The notes beneath the pieces were generated by a model that worked only from the letters and a program-made list of their open reading frames with translations, searched no databases and was not told where the DNA came from. From Chloroflexi bacterium RBG_19FT_COMBO_55_16 (GTDB lineage: Bacteria; Chloroflexota; Anaerolineae; Anaerolineales; UBA4823): a DNA stretch of 6,270 bases. Made by a program: the position numbers and the translations under genes. Positions 1 to 5,421 of this stretch are shown here, in pieces; the first letter of the stretch is position 1, and each line of letters begins with the position of its first letter. The DNA is taken from contig MGOK01000043.1 in NCBI GenBank assembly GCA_001795335.1, positions 16,455-22,724 of the forward strand. The letters run 5' to 3'.

Positions 1-1081
1 CTGCATTGTGGCCGAAGGTGTCATTAAAATTCTTAAAGTGATCGACATCCATCATCAATACACTTAGCGGAACCCCATGCCGGACCGAGCGTGAGAATTC
101 CTCCTGAAGACGGCGAAGCCCGAAGCGGCGGTTCAAGATCAAGGTGAGGTCATCGATGGCTGCCAGATCTTTAATTTTCTTATGCAGGATGGCACTCTGC
201 AGGTAAGGAGCGCCCTGGGTGCGCAGTGAATCAAGGATTTGCATCTGATCGAAGGGTAGCTCGTCCGTATTGCACGCCATCAGCCCCAGGCCGACTGCCC
301 GTCCTTTGGTCATCAGCGGGACAGCCAGGATACACTTTGGCCGGAAACGTCCTAGGGGTGTAGACTGCTCGATCCACTCGAGTCCATCCTGAAGCGGTGA
401 GAGCGAGAGCACTTTGCCGGATTCTAGAGACTGGTGCAATGGTCCTGACTCTCGATATATTTTCTTAGGAAGCTGGTCGTTCCGATCGATTCCAAATTCA
501 GCGACGAGTTCTAAGGCTTCACCGGTATCACCATACAGCAAAGCAGCTTTCGCCCCTCGGATCTGGGCCATCGATGAAAGGATTATTTTGGAAACATCCT
601 CAAGTTCTACACTGGCTGCAAGGCCGGTGTGCAGCGACCGCGTAGATTCTTCCAGGGCGAGACGGCGGGCAATGGCTTCCGTCATATCGTTAAATGAACT
701 TTCTATCTCGCCGATGGCGTCGTTGCTTGTAACCTCTAGCTTGCACCCTTCGGTGCAGCCGCTACCGGTGTTCTCAGCCGCAGCGACTCCTTCGAGCACG
801 TGCTTCATTCCGGCTACCACCCGCGCAAGGTCGCGCGAGACCACCATCCTGAACAGCGTGAAATTGACTAAACCTACCAAAAAGCCTGCCGCCACACACA
901 TAGCGAAGAATTCAATTGAGAGGGCGCGGTCGGAGTTGAGCACAATTTTTGCGAAGGGAGGGAAGATCAATCCCACCAGAATACCGAAAGCGATCATCGC
1001 AAAAAACAGGTTTCTAAAGACACTTCGCTTGACTGAACGGCCTGACAGATTTTCCTGGGGATGATGTAAGGTTATAGTCAT
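1..1081 (-). CDS. Membrane-anchored HAMP-GAF-GGDEF protein, probable diguanylate cyclase (C-terminus cut by window edge)
   Basis: The frame stays open for 360 codons from an ATG at 1081 and runs off the left edge. A strong GGAGGGG ribosome site (1084-1090) supports this start. Two hydrophobic helices (about residues 21-45 and 57-79) enclose only a short loop. A HAMP-like linker follows (about 80-145; second helix around residues 121-140, with IGEIESSFNDM). A GAF domain (about 150-300) contains the usual 'ILAVPL' strand near residue 251. The GGDEF domain begins at about 308 with the conserved D-L-T and N-R-R residues, and MMDVDHFKNFND follows. By comparison with PleD, D345 should bind Mg2+ and N353 the guanine. 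The family condenses two GTP into cyclic di-GMP at the inner membrane face. The GG(D/E)EF loop lies outside the window, so activity, and whether an EAL domain follows, cannot be judged. The GAF ligand is unknown. The gene is separated by 228 bp from the gene upstream of it and probably has its own promoter. Confidence 0.9.
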   Translation of the reverse strand, partial: MTITLHHPQENLSGRSVKRSVFRNLFFAMIAFGILVGLIFPPFAKIVLNSDRALSIEFFAMCVAAGFLVGLVNFTLFRMVVSRDLARVVAGMKHVLEGVAAAENTGSGCTEGCKLEVTSNDAIGEIESSFNDMTEAIARRLALEESTRSLHTGLAASVELEDVSKIILSSMAQIRGAKAALLYGDTGEALELVAEFGIDRNDQLPKKIYRESGPLHQSLESGKVLSLSPLQDGLEWIEQSTPLGRFRPKCILAVPLMTKGRAVGLGLMACNTDELPFDQMQILDSLRTQGAPYLQSAILHKKIKDLAAIDDLTLILNRRFGLRRLQEEFSRSVRHGVPLSVLMMDVDHFKNFNDTFGHNA

Positions 1082-1154
1082 GACCCCTCCATAATTTGGT
1101 CGGTTAGTCTCATAGTCATAGTAACGTGGTCACTTCAAAGAGAAGTCTGTATGA

Positions 1155-1172
1155 CTCACGCAGCTCAAGCAG
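1155..1172. repeat. Two tandem 9-bp units in the leader of the GGDEF gene
   Basis: On the plus strand CTCACGCAG is followed at once by CTCAAGCAG, a 9-bp direct repeat with one mismatch. It lies between the candidate -10 box and the GGDEF start codon, about 75-90 bp upstream of the ATG. A second short tandem, TCATAG twice (1110-1121), and a 5-bp hairpin (1132-1136 with 1142-1146) lie nearer the start. Tandem half-sites can be regulator-binding sites, but at this length chance is also possible. Confidence 0.35.
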
Positions 1173-1201
1173 CTTTAAATCGAACATTGTGTATCTCTAA
1201 A

Positions 1202-1207
1202 ATTATA
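1202..1207 (-). promoter_or_regulatory. Candidate -10 box for the GGDEF gene
   Basis: Read on the minus strand this is a perfect TATAAT preceded by a T-rich stretch, in the most AT-rich part of the spacer. It would give a leader of roughly 110 nt before the ATG at 1081. No good TTGACA-like -35 box lies 16-18 bp upstream; the nearest weak match (TTAAGC) is about 21 bp away. The call therefore rests on the -10 box and on its position between two same-strand genes. Confidence 0.45.
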
Positions 1208-1245
1208 CAAAAGGAAGGATAATTCCCGCTTAACACTTTCGCAAA

Positions 1246-1267
1246 GGGTCTTCGTCGCTAAGAACCC
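1246..1267 (-). terminator. Weak terminator-like stem-loop downstream of the methyltransferase gene
   Basis: On the minus-strand transcript GGGUUCUU (1267-1260) can pair with AAGACCC (1252-1246), giving a 7-bp stem with one bulged A around a 7-nt loop. Only a UUU run follows. It sits 43 bp beyond the methyltransferase stop and upstream of the candidate GGDEF promoter, where a terminator would be expected. The short U tract makes it a weak call. Confidence 0.3.
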
Positions 1268-1288
1268 ATCTTCTCGTCCAGTGGGTAG

Positions 1289-1315
1289 AAAAACGGGGTC
1301 TTGATTAGTTCAACC
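1289..1315 (-). terminator. Possible intrinsic terminator overlapping the methyltransferase stop codon
   Basis: On the minus strand GGTTGA, which contains the TGA stop, can pair with TCA-AG-ACC (two bulged bases) around the loop ACTAA. Five T residues (1293-1289) follow after CCG. The stem is short and bulged, so it would be inefficient alone. Together with the hairpin at 1246-1267 it may end the kinase-methyltransferase transcript. Confidence 0.28.
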
Positions 1316-2107
1316 TAACTTCTCGGATAGCGTGTAGAGTATTACCCCCCCCGCTACCGCCAGGTTCAGCGAGGTCACGTGCCCGTACATCGGCAGGCGG
1401 ATCAATTCCTGGCAGACTCTGGCCTGTTCAGTCGTGAGCCCCTGGCGCTCACTGCCCATCAATAAAATTAACGGACGTTCATAGGTTGGGATTTCCCGGT
1501 AATCGCGACTGGCGTGCGCCGAAGTCCCGTAAACATGGTAGCTATTCACACGCGCCCAATGGGCGAAATCCTCAAATGAAGTCATCACCACCGGGTGCCA
1601 GAAAATAGACCCCATGCTGGCGCGCACTGCGGTGGGGTGGTAAGGGTCTGCAGAAGCGTCGAGCAGCAACAACCCGCTGGCGCCCACAGCGTCGATTGTG
1701 CGCAGGATCGCCCCGAGGTTGCCTGGATCCTGTGGGGCTACCAGTGCCACTCCCCAGGGAAAATTCTGGGGTGCCAGCTGATCCAGCCTATCCCGGCGCT
1801 GGCGGGCCACGGCGATGATCCCCTGGGGGTTCTCCTTACCAGCCAGGGAGTCGAAAACGGCTGAGGGGGTGGTGTAACAGGGCACCCCCCTGTTAGATTG
1901 CTCCTCGATCAAACCCAGAGCAAAGTCGCTGTGGAGGTAATCCGGGGCAAAAAAAATTGCCTCCAGCGCCGCGCCGGCTTCCACAGCTGCGCCGACGTGG
2001 AAGATGCCTTCTACTAAAAAATGGCCGCTTGCCTGGCGGTGCTTACGCTCGCGCAGGGCACGGGCTTGCTTGATCTTTGGATTATTACGGCTGTAGATTT
2101 CTTCCAC
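1310..2107 (-). CDS. SpoU/TrmH-family RNA 2'-O-ribose methyltransferase
   Basis: This 265-residue protein belongs to the SPOUT (trefoil-knot) class, which transfers a methyl group from S-adenosylmethionine to a ribose 2'-OH in rRNA or tRNA. The N-terminal part (about 1-105) resembles the SpoU substrate-binding domain, with the usual opening N-P-K-I-K and HFLVEG near residue 29. The catalytic domain shows all three family motifs: motif 1 QDPGNLGAILRT (126-137, with N130 and R136), motif 2 LMGSERQGL (216-224, with E220), and motif 3 LPM-x5-SLNLAVAGG (238-254, with S246 and N248). Length is normal for the group. The start is GTG; an in-frame TAA lies four codons upstream, so no longer form is possible. 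The closest ribosome site, AAGGGGG (2121-2127), is 13 nt away, rather far. The gene follows the histidine kinase gene by 37 bp on the same strand, suggesting co-transcription. Family is clear; the exact RNA target (23S rRNA is most usual) is not. Confidence 0.93.
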   Translation of the reverse strand: MEEIYSRNNPKIKQARALRERKHRQASGHFLVEGIFHVGAAVEAGAALEAIFFAPDYLHSDFALGLIEEQSNRGVPCYTTPSAVFDSLAGKENPQGIIAVARQRRDRLDQLAPQNFPWGVALVAPQDPGNLGAILRTIDAVGASGLLLLDASADPYHPTAVRASMGSIFWHPVVMTSFEDFAHWARVNSYHVYGTSAHASRDYREIPTYERPLILLMGSERQGLTTEQARVCQELIRLPMYGHVTSLNLAVAGGVILYTLSEKLG

Positions 2108-2130
2108 GACAGGATGTTAGCCCCCTTACA

Positions 2131-2148
2131 TTACCCGCAAGCGGCTAA
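2131..2148. repeat. 18-bp near-perfect dyad at the kinase stop codon
   Basis: The plus strand reads TTACCCGCAAGCGGCTAA. Its arms TTA-x-CCGC and GCGG-x-TAA are complementary at seven of eight positions about a 2-bp centre. It overlaps the TAG stop of the histidine kinase (2145-2147) and fills half of the 37-bp gap before the methyltransferase. As RNA it would form a compact hairpin between the two cistrons, possibly affecting mRNA stability or downstream translation. No T run follows on either strand, so it is not an intrinsic terminator. Confidence 0.45.
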
Positions 2149-3821
2149 GTGACTTGTCTTGGTACCCAGGCTAAGACGGTGGTACCTTCTCCCGGCTCGG
2201 AGACGATCTCAACATCTCCGCCGACTTTATGAGCGCGGACGTGCATGTTCGAGAGGCCATGCCCGAGGGTGACGCTCATCTTGCGCAGGTCGAAGCCTCT
2301 ACCATTATCGGCTACTTCTAAGATGACGCGATCGTTGTTGTTCCACAGGTGGACGTTGACCTGCGGGGCACGCGAATGCCTGGCGACATTGGCCAAAGCT
2401 TCCTGGCAGATATGAAACAGGGCTGTAGCGTTGGGCGTAGGCAAGGCAACCAAGCCGTTTTTCGGCCCACTCAGGGTTGCCTGGCTTCGTGAGTTGGCGA
2501 CGAACTCATCGACCAGCTGCTGCAAGCCGACCATCAGATCTTCGCCGCGAAACTGGCGTGGGCGCAGGTCGAGGATATAAGAACGGATATCACGAATGGC
2601 GTTATTCAATCCCTCAATAGCCTGCTCGATCTTCAGGCGGGCCATCCTGGGATCTTCCTTAACCGCGCTCTGAGCATAGTCCAGAGCCAGGCCAACGGCA
2701 TAAATCGATTGGATGATACCATCGTGCAAGTCCATGCCAATCCGCTCGCGCTCTTCCAAGACAGCGAGCCTCTGAGCTTGGCGGTGCAGGCGAGCGTTCT
2801 CAATTGAAAGTCCGGCCCAGATGCCGATCGACAAGAGCAAGTCTTGGTTGCGTTTGTCGAGCTGACTTACCTGCTTGGCCACCACGCACATCACTCCTAA
2901 CACGTTACCCCGCGACGTCAGGGGGATACAGGCAATACAGCAAAAACCGGCCTCGATCACAGCCCGGCGGAAATAACGGGCTTCTTTCTGGGGATTAACG
3001 CTGACCAATGGGATACCCGTCTCAGCAACTTGGCCGACCGGCCCTTCCCCCACCTGGAAACTGTCACGTGTCCAAATAGATTGAAAACCATCCCCAATAT
3101 GCAAGGCAAGCCGTAAAAAGAGCCCGCTTTCCTCTCTCAAGAATATTTCCCCGGCTTCGATATTGAGATGATCCATCACCCGGCTTAAAGTCTGGTTGAG
3201 GATCTCGTCTATTTCCAGGGAGCTGGCCATAGTAGTTGCCATCTCATTGATCAGAGCAAGGTCTTCGGTACGCTTAGTCAAGGCTTGATCGCGTTCGGTC
3301 ATCCCCTGGTACAAACGCGCGTTGCTGATCGCAACGGCGGCGTAAGCAGCCAGGGTTTCGATCACGCGTTCGTCATCCTTGGTGAACTCGAAGTGATCTT
3401 CTTTATCGGTCAGGTAGATTAAACCCAGCAGATGTTCCCCCAACAGGATCGGCACTCCAAGAAATGAGTGCATCACAGGGTGGTGAGGCGGGAACCCCCC
3501 GCTGCGCGGGTCGGTGCCGATATCAGGAATGCGAATGGTTTGCCGCTCGTGCTTTAAGGCCCCTAATAACCCCAAACCGACTGGAGAATCGCCAGTAAGG
3601 CGGATCTCCTCGCGCGTCATCCCCACCGGGATAAACTGTAGCAATTTGCCCTCGTCATCCACGACACCTAAGGCCGCAAAGCGGGCCTTGGCCTGTTCAC
3701 GCGCCAAATGAATAATCCGCTGGAGAACATCATCCAGGGATAGATCCCGCACCAATTCCAAGCTGGCCAGGTGGAGGGCAGCCAGCCGTTCTTCTAGTTG
3801 TTCACGCGTCAGTACAACCAT
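2145..3821 (-). CDS. Cytoplasmic GAF-GAF sensor histidine kinase, HisKA_3/NarL-partner type
   Basis: This 558-residue kinase has no membrane segment or signal peptide. Two GAF domains come first (about 20-170 and 190-345), joined by helical linkers and each ending in the typical A-I-S-N-A-R-L / S-I-E-N-A-R-L exit helix. HisKA_3 follows (about 355-420) with the H-box ERERIGMDLHDG, where H366 should be autophosphorylated. The HATPase_c domain (about 465-555) has the N box (E474, N478), the G1 box DNGRGF (D505) and the G2 box GHGL (520-523). All residues needed for activity are present. Such kinases phosphorylate a NarL/DesR-type response regulator, but none is in the window. The second GAF carries an unusual cysteine cluster (C294, C295, C298, then C312). 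The ATG start agrees with the beginning of the first linker helix; a GAGGGG sequence (3835-3840) lies 13 nt upstream, a poor spacing. The methyltransferase gene follows after 37 bp; the HMG-CoA reductase gene is divergent. The ligand is unknown. Confidence 0.94.
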   Translation of the reverse strand: MVVLTREQLEERLAALHLASLELVRDLSLDDVLQRIIHLAREQAKARFAALGVVDDEGKLLQFIPVGMTREEIRLTGDSPVGLGLLGALKHERQTIRIPDIGTDPRSGGFPPHHPVMHSFLGVPILLGEHLLGLIYLTDKEDHFEFTKDDERVIETLAAYAAVAISNARLYQGMTERDQALTKRTEDLALINEMATTMASSLEIDEILNQTLSRVMDHLNIEAGEIFLREESGLFLRLALHIGDGFQSIWTRDSFQVGEGPVGQVAETGIPLVSVNPQKEARYFRRAVIEAGFCCIACIPLTSRGNVLGVMCVVAKQVSQLDKRNQDLLLSIGIWAGLSIENARLHRQAQRLAVLEERERIGMDLHDGIIQSIYAVGLALDYAQSAVKEDPRMARLKIEQAIEGLNNAIRDIRSYILDLRPRQFRGEDLMVGLQQLVDEFVANSRSQATLSGPKNGLVALPTPNATALFHICQEALANVARHSRAPQVNVHLWNNNDRVILEVADNGRGFDLRKMSVTLGHGLSNMHVRAHKVGGDVEIVSEPGEGTTVLAWVPRQVT

Positions 3822-4050
3822 TGATAAAACTCATCCCCTCTTATTTTACTCGAATTCTGTCCGAATTGGTATCTTCTCGTGCTCTGGCTGGTGTAATAGA
3901 ATACAGATTGAAAGGCGCTGAACGAATACGCGCTCACACTCGAAATTTTGACCGCAGCCAATGGGTGACCAGATCTGATAGTTTTTGCCAGGAAAGGGCG
4001 GCTATCAATGCTTGCGTGGTTAATCCTGATGAAGAAGAAAGAAAGATCAA
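3822..4050. other. Divergent intergenic region between the kinase and HMG-CoA reductase genes
   Basis: This 229-bp spacer must drive both the leftward kinase operon and the rightward mevalonate genes. I see only weak promoter signals. Leftward, TAAAAT (3848-3843) could be a -10 box, but it would leave a leader of only about 15-20 nt and has no clear -35. An inverted repeat AATTC-N5-GAATT (3853-3867) lies beside it and could be a small operator. TTGACC (3948-3953) resembles a -35 box for rightward transcription but lacks a -10 at normal spacing. The end is purine-rich (GAAGAAGAAAGAAAG), giving only a weak ribosome site for the reductase. An open frame across this region is treated as spurious. 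Confidence 0.5.
3889..3897 (+). promoter_or_regulatory. Candidate extended -10 promoter for the mevalonate genes
   Basis: TGGTGTAAT is an extended -10 pattern (TG-N followed by a hexamer matching TATAAT at five of six positions). It lies about 150 bp upstream of the reductase start. The only -35-like element, TTGGTA (3866-3871), is 20 bp away, too far for a standard promoter, though extended -10 promoters can do without one. Low confidence. Confidence 0.3.
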
Positions 4051-5349
4051 ATGACGACTATTCCTAGCAGGTCACGCCTGCCTGGGTTCTATAACCTCAG
4101 CCTGAAAGAACGCCGCGCGCTACTGTTGCGCGGGGGTTGGCTGACTGAAGAGGAATTTAATGCCTTGAGCGGTGAGGCAGGCCTCACTGCAGCCCAGGCT
4201 GACCATATGATTGAAAATGTTGTTGGACTGCACGCCCTGCCATTAGGGATCGCATTGAACTTTCTCGTTAACGATCGGGAGGTGCTGGTGCCTATGGCGA
4301 TCGAGGAACCCTCGGTGGTGGCTGGGGCGTCTTACATGGCTAAGCTGGCGCGGGCAGGTGGTGGTTTTACCGCTCAGACCACCCCGCCTGAGATGATCGG
4401 CCAGATGCAGCTGTTGGATGTACCTGACCTTGCCGCAGCCCGCCAGGCTCTGCTCGATCAGAAGGATCGCCTGCTGGCCGAGGTTGCCCAAATCGATCCC
4501 GTTCTGCAGCGCCTGGGAGGCGGTCCGCGCGATCTAGAAGTGCGCCTGATCGATTCTTCGCCGATCGGCCCCTTTTTAGTGCTCCATCTGATCTACGACG
4601 TGCGCGACGCCATGGGGGCCAACGCCGTCAACACAGCGACTGAGCGGCTGGCGCCACTGGTAGAAGCGATCAGCGGCGGACGCGTCCACCTGCGGATCCT
4701 TTCCAACCTGGCCGACCGCCGCCTTGCGAGCGCCAGGTGTACCATCCCACTCTCCGAGCTGGCCTTTGAAGGTTATAGTGCAGAAGAAGTGCGCGACGGG
4801 GTCATCGCAGCCTGGGCGTTCGCTGTGGGCGATCCTTATCGGGCAGCGACACATAACAAGGGCATTATGAACGGAGTGGACGCGGTGGTAATTGCGACTG
4901 GCAACGATTGGCGGGCTATAGAGGCGGGCGCCCACGCCTACGCCGCCCGCACTGGCCGGTATACCAGCCTGAGCACATGGGGAAAAGATAGCGCAGACAA
5001 CCTGATCGGTTCCCTGGAGATGCCGCTGGCGGTAGGGATTGTCGGTGGAGCCACCAGGGTTCACCCCACCGCTCGAGCCGTCCTAAAATTAATGGGCGTC
5101 AAAACCGCGGCAGAATTGGCCGAGATCATCGTCTCGGTCGGGCTGGCGCAAAACCTGGCGGCCTTACGCGCCCTGGCAACGGAAGGCATCCAGCGTGGGC
5201 ACATGTCGTTGCACGCCCGGCAGGTAGCGATCGCCGCCGGCGCCCAGGGAGAGGTCATTGAGCGCCTGGCGCAGCAGCTGGTGGCTGAGAAGACAGTGCG
5301 CATCGACCGGGCTGAGGAGATATTGAGAGAATGGACGATTGGCGAATGA
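4051..5349 (+). CDS. mvaA: Class II hydroxymethylglutaryl-CoA reductase
   Basis: The enzyme interconverts HMG-CoA and mevalonate using two NAD(P)H. At 432 residues it matches the class II (Pseudomonas mevalonii-like) length and lacks the membrane anchor of eukaryotic class I enzymes, so it is cytosolic. The N-terminus SRLPGFYNLSLKERR is typical and supports this ATG despite a weak purine-rich ribosome site. Visible motifs are ENVVGLHALPLG (55-66), the catalytic Glu in IEEPSVVAGASYMAKLARAG (E85/E86), the nucleotide-binding-domain DVRDAMGANAVNT (183-195), the catalytic Lys in THNKG (K270), the catalytic Asp in TGNDWRA (D286), and the catalytic His in QRGHMSLHAR (H384) on the C-terminal flap. 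These match K267, D283 and H381 of P. mevalonii at a constant offset of three. Class II enzymes are often labelled degradative. The synthase gene 72 bp downstream suggests mevalonate synthesis for isoprenoids instead. Cofactor preference (NADH or NADPH) cannot be read with certainty. Confidence 0.97.
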   Translation: MTTIPSRSRLPGFYNLSLKERRALLLRGGWLTEEEFNALSGEAGLTAAQADHMIENVVGLHALPLGIALNFLVNDREVLVPMAIEEPSVVAGASYMAKLARAGGGFTAQTTPPEMIGQMQLLDVPDLAAARQALLDQKDRLLAEVAQIDPVLQRLGGGPRDLEVRLIDSSPIGPFLVLHLIYDVRDAMGANAVNTATERLAPLVEAISGGRVHLRILSNLADRRLASARCTIPLSELAFEGYSAEEVRDGVIAAWAFAVGDPYRAATHNKGIMNGVDAVVIATGNDWRAIEAGAHAYAARTGRYTSLSTWGKDSADNLIGSLEMPLAVGIVGGATRVHPTARAVLKLMGVKTAAELAEIIVSVGLAQNLAALRALATEGIQRGHMSLHARQVAIAAGAQGEVIERLAQQLVAEKTVRIDRAEEILREWTIGE

Positions 5350-5355
5350 CGATTG
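5334..5355. repeat. Direct repeat of GACGATTG across the reductase stop codon
   Basis: GACGATTG occurs at 5334-5341, inside the last codons of the reductase, and again at 5348-5355, just across its TGA stop, with a 14-bp period. The following sequence is built of similar words on the opposite strand (AAATGACC, GGACGAAGG, AATGC). The stretch therefore looks like a degenerate low-complexity repeat that has reached the end of the coding region. Confidence 0.4.
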
Positions 5356-5380
5356 CATTCCTTCGTCCTTGGTCATTTGC
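5342..5380 (+). other. Possible hairpin between the reductase and synthase genes
   Basis: GCGAATGAC (5342-5350) can pair with GTCATTTGC (5372-5380) over nine base pairs including one G-U, enclosing a 21-nt loop. The left arm contains the reductase stop codon. No T run follows, so it is not a classical terminator. If it forms it could protect the upstream message or tune expression of the synthase. The large loop makes stability uncertain. Confidence 0.3.
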
Positions 5381-5421
5381 AGGTTATTTAGCAACCATAA
5401 GCAAGGAGAGCAAACCATTTC

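Noticed and set aside
414..1064. A 216-codon plus-strand open frame
   Set aside because: It is the antisense of the HAMP-GAF part of the GGDEF protein; the minus-strand frame has clear domains and a good ribosome site, while this one is Ser/Arg/Thr-rich without recognisable motifs.
1082..1309. A cyclic-di-GMP riboswitch or other structured RNA ahead of the GGDEF gene
   Set aside because: Only short hairpins and tandem repeats are visible; I could not fold the region into a known riboswitch architecture by eye.
3821..4054. A 77-codon plus-strand open frame ending in an ATGA overlap with the reductase start
   Set aside because: The overlap is typical of coupled genes, but the frame begins with TTG inside the kinase start codon region, has no ribosome site, contains no ATG, resembles no family I know, and fills the divergent promoter region.
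4576..5064. A 162-codon minus-strand open frame
   Set aside because: It lies wholly antisense to the reductase, whose motifs are unmistakable; the shadow protein has no family features.
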